Origin: Mycolicibacter heraklionensis
GTDB lineage: Bacteria; Actinomycetota; Actinomycetes; Mycobacteriales; Mycobacteriaceae
Direction of reading: 5' to 3'
Length of the DNA stretch: 64,000 nucleotides
NCBI RefSeq assembly: GCF_019645815.1
Contig: NZ_CP080997.1
Span: 1,492,880 to 1,556,879, forward strand
In this document: positions 17,615 through 26,759 of the stretch, one piece after another
Layout: the number at the start of each line of letters is the position of its first letter
Position numbering within the stretch: the stretch's first letter is position 1
Translations under genes and position numbers: made by a program
The notes under the pieces: generated by a model
The model's database searches: none
What the model saw: the letters and a program-made list of their open reading frames with translations, nothing else
Told to the model about the DNA's origin: nothing

Positions 17615-18310
17615 TTAGCTGTCTAGTCTCCTGTGGCGGGGGTGTACCCGATATTCCATCGACTGTTTGCGTCGTAGTGGCCGGCGCTGGGCGATGTAGT
17701 ACGCGGTCAGGTACATCGCGGGGAAAGCGCCTGCGGTGAGGACCGAGGCGACACCGAATTGCATGTATTGGCCGCGCGCTATCGGATAGCGCCAACTGGC
17801 GTCGCCGTATGCGGTGACAACAGATAGCAGCGCGAAGAACGTGCCACTCATCAGGCCGACCCAAACCTCACCTCGTCCCGAGGCGGCGAAGTAGACGTTT
17901 CCGGCGGCGATCGCACCTAGTACGACGAGAGACCACCACATAGTTGTGGCGGTGAGTAGTCCGCTGTAGGAGTCCGGATGTGGATCGATCTCCTGCTGTG
18001 CTGAATCGGTTGTCGCGAGAGCATCTTCGGGATCGGGGTCTGGGATCGTCAACGAGTAGATCTTGCCGCCGATCTTGATGTAAGGAGTGGACACATACGC
18101 TGCAACTACCATCACCGCCGGAACCAAAATGCCCAGTATGGCTGCGTTAGCCCACGTCGGATACGTTGCCAGGGTGCCGAAGAACCCCGCTGTGCAGGCA
18201 CAACTCCAGTAGATGCGTCGCTGGGCGCTGGTGCTGAATTTGGAGAAAGACAGTAGAAATCCCGCGAGGTAGCACAGGACAATTACTCCGAAGGACAAAT
18301 CGCGTACCAT
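17615..18310 (-). CDS. Hypothetical multi-pass membrane protein
   Basis: A 231-residue protein I do not recognise. ATG 18310-18308 overlaps the natural stop of the upstream reading frame (TGATG), which indicates translational coupling and fixes this start. About six hydrophobic segments are seen: LSFGVIVLCYLAGFLLSF, a segment near CTAGFFGTLATYP, AAILGILVPAVMVVAAYV, WWSLVVLGAIAAGNVYFAA, GLMSGTFFALLSVVTAYG and VLTAGAFPAMYLTAYYIA. An acidic loop (DPDPEDALATTDSAQQE) and a basic tail (RRPLRRKQ) lie between and after them. In the assembled sequence it reads as one 380-residue ORF fused to its frameshifted neighbour. Confidence 0.7.
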   Translation of the reverse strand: MVRDLSFGVIVLCYLAGFLLSFSKFSTSAQRRIYWSCACTAGFFGTLATYPTWANAAILGILVPAVMVVAAYVSTPYIKIGGKIYSLTIPDPDPEDALATTDSAQQEIDPHPDSYSGLLTATTMWWSLVVLGAIAAGNVYFAASGRGEVWVGLMSGTFFALLSVVTAYGDASWRYPIARGQYMQFGVASVLTAGAFPAMYLTAYYIAQRRPLRRKQSMEYRVHPRHRRLDS

Positions 18311-18757
18311 CAGCCGCCCATCATCTTTCGCACCAATGTATCCCCGCCAAACCCGCCCGCAATAGAACCGAGAAGTCCGACAATCACGGTGCCCTCGGGC
18401 CCCACCCACGAACCCCAAGCTGCCCCTGCGGCGAATCCTCTGGGTTGCTTGATCGGGTGTCAGCGGTGGCCGATCTGGATAGGCCTGACCAGATTCGAGG
18501 AAATCCTGGAATTGTCGTCTGGCTTGGGCGCGCGTACGCGCGTCGCCGGCGAGCACCGGATTGGTTGGCAATGGGCCGATGAATTGGGAATTCCGCAGGT
18601 CATCGAGGCGTTTCTGAGCCAGTCGCCGCGCGGCTGCCGGCATGCCCCTCAGCCTTGCCAACGTCGCGGTCGCCCGTGGAATCAGCCGGTCGGCGACGTA
18701 ACGCCGACCATCTTCCTGCGGTAAAGCTTCCCTGGTACCAGACCGGGAAGCTTTCAC
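18310..18757 (-). pseudogene. Hypothetical gene interrupted by a one-base frameshift
   Basis: Read from GTG 18757 (or from ATG near 18645) the frame codes a soluble, charged protein (for example AQKRLDDLRNSQFIGPLPTN and ARRQFQDFLESGQAYPD). After about 18435 that frame turns to unlikely Arg/Cys-rich sequence. The +1 frame instead continues with a glycine-zipper-like tail (AAGAAWGSWVGPEG, LLGSIAGGFGGD, VRKMMGG) and stops exactly on the next gene's ATG. Removing one A of the pair at 18434-18435 joins the two into a 148-codon gene. This is either a real mutation or a sequencing error. I do not recognise the family. Confidence 0.6.
18723..18754 (-). terminator. Perfect hairpin downstream of the PGRS gene
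   Basis: AAAGCTTCCC (18723-18732) and GGGAAGCTTT (18745-18754) form a perfect 10-base stem around a 12-base loop that itself contains TGGTACCA. It lies 72 bases after the PGRS stop and would end that transcript. There is no long U-tract, as is common for mycobacterial terminators. It overlaps the first codons of the frameshifted gene if that gene starts at 18757, which is one reason to prefer a later start for it. Confidence 0.5.
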
Positions 18758-18825
18758 CCGCCTCTTGACGATAAGTGCTTACGCCGCAATCGGATTCATG
18801 CGCTGATGCGGTCGGGGGTCGCCTG

Positions 18826-20529
18826 CTAAGGGGAATTGTTGCCGTCGGCTCCCGGTTCTCCCGGCGCTCCGTTCGCTTGTGCATCGCCGCCCAGACCGCC
18901 GTCGCCGCCGATGTTGCCGGAGCCCGTGCCGCGGCCGCCGTTGCCTCCCGCCCCGCCGTGGCCGTCACCGCCGATGCCGGAATGGGACCCGCCGCCTCCG
19001 TCCCCGCCCTGACCACCGGCACCGGCGTCGGAGCCTGCGCCGCCGTTGCCACCGGCACCACCGGCACCATCCCAACCACCCCAGCCGCCGTTACCGCCAT
19101 CCCCGCCGATACCACCGTTGGACCCTGCGCCACCGTTACCGCCGGCGCCGCCGACTCCGCTGACACCGCCGCGGCCGCCGATTCCGCCGACGCCGCCGAC
19201 GCCGCCCCAGCCTCCGCTGGTGGCGGTTCCGCCGTTGCCGCCATTACCCCCGTCGGCACCGTCGGCCGCGGGTGCCGGGGCGACGACGGTTGCCGCGCCG
19301 CCGCCGCCACCACCACCGCCGCCGGCCGCGTGGCCGCCGTTGCCTGCGGCGCCGCCGTCGCCCCCGGTACCTCCGGCGCCGCCGGGATGACCGGTGACGC
19401 TGCCGCCGACCCCACCGGAGCCGCCAGCGCCGCCGGCCCCACCCCAGCCGCCGAATCCGCCGCTGCCGCCGTTCCCGCCCAGACCAGCGGAACCGGTGGT
19501 CCCGTTGATGTCGCCGCCGTCGCCACCGGCACCCCCCGCGCCGCCGGGCCCCATCGGCCCTCCGTTGCCGCCGTCGCCACCGCTGCCGCCCGCATTGCCG
19601 AGGCCGTCGGCGACCGCGCCCCCACCGGACCCCGCGTCTCCACCGCGGCCGCCCGCCCCGCCGAGGGCAGAGCTGTTGCCACCGGACCCACCCTGACCGC
19701 CCAGGCCGCCGACGCCAACGGCGCTACCGCCCCGCCCGCCCGCACCGCCGGCGCCACCATCACCGAACATCAGTCCCGTCGCATTGCCGCCGGCACCGCC
19801 GTCGCCGCCGGGTGCGCCCGACACCATGGGGTTAGCCGAGGACGCACCGTCGCCGCCGACACCACCGGCACCACCGACGCCGAACAGCCAGCCAGGTGCG
19901 TCACCGCCGGCCCCGCCGTTACCACCACTGTCGAATCCGGGTCCGCCGTCGCCGCCGTCGCCGCCGTGACCCATATAGGACCCGCCGATCCCGCCGGCCC
20001 CGCCGTCACTGTCGAGGGCGCCGTTGCCACCGGCCCCGCCATTGCCGAACCAGCCGGCATTGCCACCGTCACCACCGTCGGTGCCGTAGACGCCCGGCGT
20101 GTAGCCGTCGCCGCCGTCACCGAACCACGCACCGCCGTCATACCCGGTCGGGTGAGCCAGTGTGCCGTCGGCGCCGTCGCCGATCACATACTGGCCGGCG
20201 AGCTGGTTGATGACGGCGTCGACCTGCAATCCCAGCGGGCTGTTGATCCAGTTTTCGATGCTGGTGTGCATCGGCAGGTAGACGAACTGGTCGAACCAGG
20301 CTGCGGCGGACTGCGTGGACGCTGCCGCATCACCGGGGTCCAGCCAAGCCAGCCAATCGACGTGGTCGGCGGGCGCCGGGGTGAACAGCGGGTCCAACCA
20401 GTCCACGAGCCAGTCGAACTCGTCGGCCTGCGCGCGCGGCGCGATGCTCGGCGGCGTCATCCCGAACGTCAGAAACGCACCTGCTGCTGCACTCGCACCG
20501 AGGATCCGGCGCTTGCGGTTCGTGGTCAT
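18826..20529 (-). CDS. PGRS-repeat protein with signal peptide in place of a PE domain
   Basis: A 567-residue exported or surface protein. Residues 1-35 look like a Sec signal peptide (basic [20 protein letters not shown], then a small-residue cleavage zone near APRAQA). Residues 36-120 form an aromatic N-domain ([44 protein letters not shown]). From about residue 125 to the end there are tandem GGxGG/GGAGG repeats of the PGRS type. This architecture is seen in several non-tuberculous mycobacteria. No PE domain is present. GGGAGG precedes the ATG. Its role is unknown; surface exposure is inference from the family. Confidence 0.82.
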   Translation of the reverse strand: MTTNRKRRILGASAAAGAFLTFGMTPPSIAPRAQADEFDWLVDWLDPLFTPAPADHVDWLAWLDPGDAAASTQSAAAWFDQFVYLPMHTSIENWINSPLGLQVDAVINQLAGQYVIGDGADGTLAHPTGYDGGAWFGDGGDGYTPGVYGTDGGDGGNAGWFGNGGAGGNGALDSDGGAGGIGGSYMGHGGDGGDGGPGFDSGGNGGAGGDAPGWLFGVGGAGGVGGDGASSANPMVSGAPGGDGGAGGNATGLMFGDGGAGGAGGRGGSAVGVGGLGGQGGSGGNSSALGGAGGRGGDAGSGGGAVADGLGNAGGSGGDGGNGGPMGPGGAGGAGGDGGDINGTTGSAGLGGNGGSGGFGGWGGAGGAGGSGGVGGSVTGHPGGAGGTGGDGGAAGNGGHAAGGGGGGGGGAATVVAPAPAADGADGGNGGNGGTATSGGWGGVGGVGGIGGRGGVSGVGGAGGNGGAGSNGGIGGDGGNGGWGGWDGAGGAGGNGGAGSDAGAGGQGGDGGGGSHSGIGGDGHGGAGGNGGRGTGSGNIGGDGGLGGDAQANGAPGEPGADGNNSP

Positions 20530-20684
20530 GACAGCACCTCCCGAGCTCAGTCAGCGTTGACGCTAATAACGCTCGAGAGTCCGATAAATCAGGTGTTTCC
20601 CTTGTTATTGCCTGGCATGGCGCTGAGGCAACGGTAGGGAAACACCCGATTTCCCCGCAGGAGGCGGCGACGTAGCCTCGCACC

Positions 20685-20969
20685 ATGGGTTCGCCCGAGG
20701 CCTATTTTCTGGCCGAATGGTATTGCCAAGACCTGGCCGACGCACCGGTGCGCCCCACCGCCGCCCGCCTCGACGGCGCCGTCGCCGATGTCTCGGCCGG
20801 TGGCACGGCGATCCGGCTGCTCGGGGTGATCGCGCTACCCGGTGACGCCATGCTGTTCGGCGTGTTCATCGCCGCCTCCGCGCGGGTGGTGGCGCAGGTG
20901 TGCGAGCGCGCCGGTATGTCGGCGCAGCGGATCACGTCCGCAGCAGGGGTTCATCTGCGCATGTGTTGA
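20685..20969 (+). CDS. Small conserved protein (DUF4242-like)
   Basis: A 94-residue protein beginning MGSPEAYFLAEWYCQDLADA and ending GVHLRMC. The pattern AEWY..., ARLDGAVADVSAGGTAIRLLG and MLFGVFIAASARVVAQVCERAGM resembles small ferredoxin-like proteins often found beside LuxR-type regulators in mycobacteria. The function is not known. Its last 19 bases overlap the 3' end of the convergent LuxR gene. Confidence 0.6.
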   Translation: MGSPEAYFLAEWYCQDLADAPVRPTAARLDGAVADVSAGGTAIRLLGVIALPGDAMLFGVFIAASARVVAQVCERAGMSAQRITSAAGVHLRMC

Positions 20970-23671
20970 CCGAGCTCGGCCCGCGAATGAATCGCCAGTT
21001 TGCGATACACGCGAGAAAGGTTGGCCTCGACCGTTTTCGGACTGATGAACAACGCCGCCGCGACGTCGCGAGTGGTCATTCCCGACGCAGCCAGCTCAGC
21101 CACCCGTTGCTCGGACGGGGTCAGGCCGGCGCCGCGTTGTCGACCCACGCTGGATCGTTCCAGTTCGGCGCGGGCACGCTCGGCCCACAACGGCGTCTGC
21201 AGCTCCTCGAAGACGGCCAGCGCCTCCCGGATGGTGTGTGCCGAAGCGTCCTTTCTGCGTTGCCGCCGCTGCAATTGCCCGAGCAACAACAACGTTCGCG
21301 CCCGTTCGAACGGCATTGCCAGCCGGTCGTGGTGGCCGATCGCGAGCGTAGCGGCCGCACTGGCGCCGTCCAGGTCACCGTGAGCGGCCAGCAGCATCGC
21401 GCGACCGCGCTCGGCGACGGCCAGCATCCACGGCCGGTCCAGCCGGTGCCCGTTCGCCGCCAACGCCTCGACCAGCGGTTCGGCGTCATCGATGCGCCCC
21501 ACTTGAACCAGCGCCTCGACGGCGTCGGGCACGAAACCGGCGACGAATATCTCGGTCGCGTTCGCGCTGATTGTGGGCAGCAGCGGCGACAACACGTCGA
21601 CGGCGGCCGGATGGTTGCCCAGCGATACCTCCAGGAAACCCAGCGCCGCGACGACCCACGCGGTCAGCAGCTGCGAACCGCTACGCACGATCGGCGTCGT
21701 CGCCTCGTGCACATCCGTGCGCGCGTCGTCGACGTGCCCGGCGTAAGCGGCCACGATGGCCCGGGCGGTCATCGCCGCGGACAGCTGCAGCGCCCCGTCG
21801 AGCTGGCGTGCCCGTTCGACGGTGTCCTCGGCGATGAGCGCGGCCCGAGCGAAGTCGCCGCGCCAGATCTCGTTGAGCACGCTGTGAAACGACACGAAGA
21901 CCAGGTCGCTTTCGTAGGCATGCTCAATACAGTGCCGCCGGACCGCCTCGAACTCGACGCTGGCCGCAGCCAGTTCGCCCACCCACGACAATGCCATGGC
22001 GTTGGTCAACGTCGCGCGCCCCTCCAGCGTCCGCGCGCGCCGGCGAACACCGTCGTCGAAACCGTTCCCGCACAGCAGGTGCACCACCACCGACATGGCC
22101 AGGGCTTGGCCGAGCAGGGCTGGCTCCCCGAGCCGCTCGGCGTCCTTGACCGCTGCCTCGACGGTCTGTTCCGACGACACCGCCCGCCCGATCCGGACCT
22201 CGATCCACGACTTCAGCACCAGGATCTGTACCCGCAACCCCGATGTGTCTCCCGCATGATCGAGAGCACGCTCGAGATAACCGGCCGCGTCGATCAGGCT
22301 GTCCTCGAACTGGCTCAGCATCGCAAGCAGGTACAGGGCCTCGGCACGCAACGGCGCGGGCCCGTCGCGTTCGATGGCCCGCAGCAGAATCGCGCGCGCG
22401 GTCGCGGCGTCACCGGCGTTGAAATGGTTTCGCGCCGAGCTCACCTGACGCTGCACGGTGTCACCGCCGAGCCCGATCGCCAGGTCGGTCAGCTCGGCGG
22501 CGACGGCCGGTGCGCCCCGCATGCCCGCGATCTCAGCTCCCGTATCCAGGGCCTTCAGCGTTGCCGGGTCAGCATGGGTCGCGGCGAAGGCCAAATGGCG
22601 CGCCTGGAGTTCGGGTTCGGTCACAATCTGCGCCAGCCGACGATGCATGTCCCGGCGCCGGGCCGCTGACGCGTCGCTTGTGACGCCCGTTGCCAACAGC
22701 GGATGAGAGAAGCGAACTTTGTGTCCGTCGAGTACCAGCACCCCGGCTGCCTCGGCCTGCTCCAAAAGCGGCCGAAGCTGTGCCGCATCCATCGCGAGCG
22801 CGTCCGCCAACAACTCGACGGTGGGCCTGCCCAGGCACGCCGCTGCAAGCAGCAACTCCTGGAGATCGCCGCGCAGCCCATCCAATCGCGCCCGCACCAC
22901 CTCCGAGAGCGTGCCCGCCAATCGGAAGTCGTTGGCCGCGAAACCGTTCTGGATGCTTCGCGCGAGTTCGATTGCGTAGAACGGGTTTCCACCCGACACC
23001 TCATGGATGCGGACCATGGCCGGACGTGCGATAGATCGTCCGAGCCGTCGCGACACAATCAGGTGGAGATCGCCAAGTTTCATCGGCGGCAAGGCGATCC
23101 GCTGTGTCGCGTCCGGTGCGGGCAGTGGCAGCGTGATTGCCCGGGTTTCGTTGACACCGGTGCGGACGGTGGCCAGCGCAGCCGCAGGTCCGCGGAGCCG
23201 TCGCGTCGCAAAGCTGATCACCAGGGCGCTCGATGGATCCAACCACTGCAGGTCGTCGATGGCCAGTAACACCCGTTGACGTTGGGCGAGTACATCGATC
23301 ACCGCCAGCAGCGCTGCGGCGAGCGTCCGCTGGTCGGCGGTGGTGCCGCCGTGCGCTGAACGCAACAGGATGTGGTCGAGGGCACGTCGCTGGGGATCAG
23401 GGAAATTCGCCCAGACGTCCGGCTCCACCCCCGAAAGCAGGTCGGCCACGGCGGCGTACGCCAGCACCGCCTCAGCGGCCACCGGGCGCGCTGAGAGCAC
23501 GCGAACTCCGTTGCGTCGGGCGTAATCACATGCCGCCAACCAAAAGGTCGTCTTGCCGATACCTGCGTCGCCGTCAATAATCAGCGCACCGGGCTCTTCC
23601 CACGGGCGATCGAAGAATGTCGTCACTGCGCACCATTCGGCGCGTCGGGTCACATCATTGATCGTGTCCAT
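20951..23671 (-). CDS. Large ATP-binding LuxR-family regulator (LAL type)
   Basis: A 906-residue transcription regulator. It has an N-terminal AAA-type ATPase with Walker A GDAGIGKTT (residues 34-42) and Walker B LLAIDDLQWLD, a long helical TPR-like middle region (about 400-830), and a C-terminal LuxR helix-turn-helix (GLTPSEQRVAELAASGMTTR, then DVAAALFISPKTVEANLSRV). This is the MalT/LAL plan. The signal is unknown. It starts at ATG 23671, and the upstream region 23672-24193 is shared with the lemA leader. Confidence 0.88.
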   Translation of the reverse strand: MDTINDVTRRAEWCAVTTFFDRPWEEPGALIIDGDAGIGKTTFWLAACDYARRNGVRVLSARPVAAEAVLAYAAVADLLSGVEPDVWANFPDPQRRALDHILLRSAHGGTTADQRTLAAALLAVIDVLAQRQRVLLAIDDLQWLDPSSALVISFATRRLRGPAAALATVRTGVNETRAITLPLPAPDATQRIALPPMKLGDLHLIVSRRLGRSIARPAMVRIHEVSGGNPFYAIELARSIQNGFAANDFRLAGTLSEVVRARLDGLRGDLQELLLAAACLGRPTVELLADALAMDAAQLRPLLEQAEAAGVLVLDGHKVRFSHPLLATGVTSDASAARRRDMHRRLAQIVTEPELQARHLAFAATHADPATLKALDTGAEIAGMRGAPAVAAELTDLAIGLGGDTVQRQVSSARNHFNAGDAATARAILLRAIERDGPAPLRAEALYLLAMLSQFEDSLIDAAGYLERALDHAGDTSGLRVQILVLKSWIEVRIGRAVSSEQTVEAAVKDAERLGEPALLGQALAMSVVVHLLCGNGFDDGVRRRARTLEGRATLTNAMALSWVGELAAASVEFEAVRRHCIEHAYESDLVFVSFHSVLNEIWRGDFARAALIAEDTVERARQLDGALQLSAAMTARAIVAAYAGHVDDARTDVHEATTPIVRSGSQLLTAWVVAALGFLEVSLGNHPAAVDVLSPLLPTISANATEIFVAGFVPDAVEALVQVGRIDDAEPLVEALAANGHRLDRPWMLAVAERGRAMLLAAHGDLDGASAAATLAIGHHDRLAMPFERARTLLLLGQLQRRQRRKDASAHTIREALAVFEELQTPLWAERARAELERSSVGRQRGAGLTPSEQRVAELAASGMTTRDVAAALFISPKTVEANLSRVYRKLAIHSRAELGQHMRR

Positions 23672-24193
23672 CGCCCACCCACCCGTCGCGGGATGAGTGT
23701 ATGACGTAGGTGCAGTTCAGGAGCTCAGTTCGACGGGGTGAAGCCCAGTCACTTTTCGAGCCACGCTGCGCGTGTTTGAAGTTTCACGATCGGATGGGCG
23801 GCCGTTGTCGGTGTAGACCGGAAACCCTGAAAAGGGCGACGTCAGCCGCCTTTTTTCGTGGCGCACCGAGAAAGGCTCAACATCGGACCCCTTTTTACTG
23901 CCATCGGTAGAAACTCCCACGGCCGGTCGCCCACAACGAGGGCTTAAACGTAGGAACCCCTGCCGTACTGACGGTGGTGGTCCACCTCCAGTCCCGGCGG
24001 CGCTGCCCCTAGGAGCAAGGGGATGCGCCGGGTGCCGGTGAGGCCCCCGAGATCTCATCCGACTCGGATACGGCGAGTAGTCGGAGCGAAGCGGCTGAAG
24101 CCTCCGAACGGACCTGCGCTGGCCTTTCAGCGGTTACGCTTCGCCGAAAACCGCACAAATTGCGGTTAGGCCGACTCTTTGGAGGTATGCCTC
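23672..24193 (+). other. Non-coding region with strong secondary structure upstream of lemA
   Basis: No credible coding sequence lies in these 522 bases. Besides the terminator at 23797-23856, the plus strand can form CCCCT-N7-AGGGG (about 24005-24021), ATCCG-ACT-CGGAT (24057-24069), CCGACT-N14-AGTCGG (24059-24084) and AACCGCA-N5-TGCGGTT (24149-24167). The last of these is 12 bases before the lemA ribosome-binding site. The density of hairpins between 23930 and 24170 suggests a structured leader RNA. I compared it by eye with the common riboswitch consensus motifs I know and found no match. Confidence 0.45.
23797..23856 (+). terminator. Intrinsic terminator or attenuator in the lemA leader
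   Basis: GGCGGC (23797-23802) pairs with GCCGCC (23845-23850), with a second inner stem GTCG/CGAC (23807-23810 and 23837-23840), followed directly by six T residues (23851-23856). The U-run is on the plus strand. No plus-strand gene lies upstream, since the LuxR gene is read the other way, so it would end either a small RNA starting after about 23690 or an attenuated leader of lemA. Confidence 0.5.
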
Positions 24194-24796
24194 GTGGAGC
24201 TCACCATCGGACTCATCGTCGTCGTTGTCATATTTCTGCTCCTCGCGGTGTTGGTGATCGCGGGCTACAACGGGCTGGTTCGGGCGCGCAACGCGTACAA
24301 GAACGCCTTCGCCCAGATCGACGTTCAGTTGCGGCGTCGCTTCGACCTCATTCCCAACCTGATCGAAACCGCCAAGGCGTACCTGTCGCATGAGCGCCAG
24401 ACCTTGGAGGCTGTCGTCAATGCGCGTGGCGCCGCGATGAACGGCCTTGCCGCTGCCCAGGCCAATCCCGGCGACCCGGCGGCGATGCAGCAGTTGGCCC
24501 AGGGGCAGCAGGAGCTCAACGGCGCGCTAAGCCGGCTCAACCTGGTGGTCGAGCAGTATCCCGACCTCAAGGCGAACCAGAACATGATGCAACTGTCGGA
24601 GGAACTGACCTCCACGGAAAACAAGGTCGCGTTCGCCCGCCAGGCCTACAACGACGCGGTGATGAGCTACAACAACCGGCGTGAGACGTTCCCCGGCAAT
24701 GTCTATGCCGGCATATTCAACTTTGCCCCGGCCGCCCTGCTCGAGATCCCGCCGGAACACCCGGAGATGCGGGACGCGCCGAAGGTTCAGTTCTGA
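24194..24796 (+). CDS. lemA: LemA family membrane protein
   Basis: A 200-residue protein with an N-terminal transmembrane helix (ELTIGLIVVVVIFLLLAVLV) and a helical periplasmic-type domain with the family hallmarks GYNGLVRARNAYKNAFAQID, RRFDLIPNLIETAKAYL and the conserved YNDAVMSYNNRRETFPGN. The start is GTG 24194 behind GGAGG (24181-24185); an ATG at 24187 is out of frame. LemA proteins commonly pair with M48 metalloproteases, and the next gene is one, 13 bases on. The function is probably in envelope quality control or protease regulation. I do not recall LemA in M. tuberculosis. Confidence 0.92.
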   Translation: MELTIGLIVVVVIFLLLAVLVIAGYNGLVRARNAYKNAFAQIDVQLRRRFDLIPNLIETAKAYLSHERQTLEAVVNARGAAMNGLAAAQANPGDPAAMQQLAQGQQELNGALSRLNLVVEQYPDLKANQNMMQLSEELTSTENKVAFARQAYNDAVMSYNNRRETFPGNVYAGIFNFAPAALLEIPPEHPEMRDAPKVQF

Positions 24797-24809
24797 CCGA
24801 CCGGCGGCC

Positions 24810-26759
24810 ATGAACTTCTTCGAGCACCAGCGGGCCGCCAAGGGAACCACGCTGAAGCTGGTGCTTCTCTTCGGGGCTGCGGTGATGGCGTTGGTCGCGG
24901 CGATCGATGCCGCCGCGGTGATTGCCTTCGTCTATCTCTCAAAGGATTACTACGGGATCGACGCGTCATCGATTCTTGCGATCGTCATCGTCGTCACCGC
25001 AATCACGCTTTTGGTCATCGCAGGTGGAACGCTGTTCAAGACGATTTCGCTGCGCCGCGGGGGTGCCGCTGTCGCCGCGGCCGTCGGTGCGGTGCCCGTG
25101 GACCCGACGACGACCGACCCGCAGTTGCGTAGGTACGTCAACATCGTCGAGGAGATGTCGCTGGCTTCCGGCGTGCCTGCGCCACGTTTGTTCGTCATGC
25201 CCGGTGAACCCGGAATCAACGCTTTCGCGGCAGGTTTCACGCCTGCCGATGCTGCCATCGCGGTGACAGGGGGAGCCCTGGCGCAACTCAACCGTGACGA
25301 ATTGCAGGGTGTGATCGCTCACGAGTTCAGCCACATCCTCAACGGTGATATGCGGCTGAACATTCGACTCATCGGACTACTCAGCGGAATTCTGCTGATC
25401 GGAATGATCGGCTTGCGCGTACTGCAGTTCGGCGGTCGCGGGAGTGACAGCAAGCGCGCGCTGCCCCTCGTTGCGTTCGCGTTCGCGATGATGGTGCTCG
25501 GCTACGTCGGCGTGTTCTTCGCCAACGTGATCAAGGCTGCGGTAGCACGGCAACGGGAGTGGCTGGCCGACGCGTCGGCGGTGCAGTTCACGCGTCAGAC
25601 CGACGGCCTCGAAGGCGCACTGAAGAAGATTGGCGGCATACCGACCGGTTCGCAGCTGCGTAACTCCCGCAATGCGGCCGAGGTCAGCCACATGCTGTTC
25701 GGAGAAGGCGTGCGATGGTCGTTCACGTCGTTGTTTGCGACGCATCCGCCACTCACCGACCGGATCAGGGCGCTCAACCCAGACTTCGACCCCGGGGAAA
25801 TCGCCGAACTACAGCAGCGGTACGCCAATCAGGCACCCGACGGCCTGGCCGAGGACGTCGCCGCAGGTTTCGCCCCTGCCGGAACGGCGCTCGGCCGTCA
25901 GGCCCCCGCACCAGAGCAAGCCCCCAATGCCGGCTGGCGCACCAGCCCTGAGCAAATCGTGGCTCGCGCAGGCACTTTCACTCCGGCTGACCTGAAGTAC
26001 GGCGCGGCACTGCATGCGCGGATTCCTGACGATGTCCGCGCGCTGGCCAGCCAGCCCACCACGGCCCCCGCGGCCGTCATCGCGTTGCTCCTCGCGCCGT
26101 CGAGCGGGGGTCTGCACTCCCGTCAGCTCGCCTCGGTGACCGAACGTCTGGGGCCGACGCAGGCGCGGGAAGCCGCCGCCCTCGCCGACCGGATGCGGGC
26201 GCTGCCGCACGAACTTCGGCTCCCGGTAGTCGCGCTGGCTTTGCCGCAGATCGCCACCCACTCTCGTGCCGAACAGGACGCGCTCATCGCGGTGCTGAAT
26301 GCGCTCGCCGTCGCCGACGAGAAGGTGACGATGTTCGAATACTGCCTGACTCGCCTGGTCTGGAATTACGTGCTCGATACCAACGACCCGGCTCGCCGGA
26401 GCAAGGTAGGCAGCGATTCGCTCACCGGTGTGCGTCCGGTGGTGACAACCCTGCTGGCGACTCTCGCGGTCGCGGGGGGCGCCGACCAAGACGTGGCGGC
26501 ACAGTCTTTGGACATTGCGCTGCAACGACTTTACGGTGATACCGCGAGGCCCGAGAGCCCGCGCCGCTTGAGCTGGCAGCAGACCCTCGACGAAGGCTGG
26601 GCCGCCCTCGACGCCTTGGACCCCAGGGCGAAGCAAGCACTCGTCGAAGCGATGGTGGAATCGGTTCTGCACGACGGCACCGTGGCAGCGTCGGAAGCTG
26701 AATTGCTCCGTGCGGCATGCGGCTTGATGCACGTTCCCCTGCCTGCGCTGTTGGGCTGA
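24810..26759 (+). CDS. M48 (HtpX-like) zinc metalloprotease with long C-terminal extension
   Basis: A 649-residue membrane protease. Two N-terminal transmembrane helices (residues about 15-45 and 55-75) precede the zinc motif HEFSH at residues 171-175. Two more helices follow (about 190-210 and 225-250), then the third-ligand segment REWLADASAVQFTR. After about residue 345 comes a Pro/Ala-rich linker and an extra domain of about 280 residues. Its end (SVLHDGTVAASEAELLRAA) resembles TerB-like acidic helical domains. It forms an operon with lemA. The start ATG 24810 is 13 bases after the lemA stop. Confidence 0.88.
   Translation: MNFFEHQRAAKGTTLKLVLLFGAAVMALVAAIDAAAVIAFVYLSKDYYGIDASSILAIVIVVTAITLLVIAGGTLFKTISLRRGGAAVAAAVGAVPVDPTTTDPQLRRYVNIVEEMSLASGVPAPRLFVMPGEPGINAFAAGFTPADAAIAVTGGALAQLNRDELQGVIAHEFSHILNGDMRLNIRLIGLLSGILLIGMIGLRVLQFGGRGSDSKRALPLVAFAFAMMVLGYVGVFFANVIKAAVARQREWLADASAVQFTRQTDGLEGALKKIGGIPTGSQLRNSRNAAEVSHMLFGEGVRWSFTSLFATHPPLTDRIRALNPDFDPGEIAELQQRYANQAPDGLAEDVAAGFAPAGTALGRQAPAPEQAPNAGWRTSPEQIVARAGTFTPADLKYGAALHARIPDDVRALASQPTTAPAAVIALLLAPSSGGLHSRQLASVTERLGPTQAREAAALADRMRALPHELRLPVVALALPQIATHSRAEQDALIAVLNALAVADEKVTMFEYCLTRLVWNYVLDTNDPARRSKVGSDSLTGVRPVVTTLLATLAVAGGADQDVAAQSLDIALQRLYGDTARPESPRRLSWQQTLDEGWAALDALDPRAKQALVEAMVESVLHDGTVAASEAELLRAACGLMHVPLPALLG

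Noticed and set aside
18850..20100. GC-rich tandem repeat that could be taken for a minisatellite or CRISPR
   Set aside because: The repeat units are irregular and keep the reading frame of a Gly-rich protein. No constant repeat with unique spacers was seen here or elsewhere in the window.
18775..20637. A 620-codon open frame on the plus strand rich in Ala/Thr/Val
   Set aside because: It is the antisense shadow of the PGRS gene: GGC/GCC-rich repeats keep the opposite strand open. It has no ribosome-binding site or domain.
23930..24130. Cobalamin, TPP, glycine, SAM-IV, ydaO-type, fluoride or M-box riboswitch in the lemA leader
   Set aside because: By eye none of the conserved core sequences of these classes is present. 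The region is left as an unassigned structured leader.
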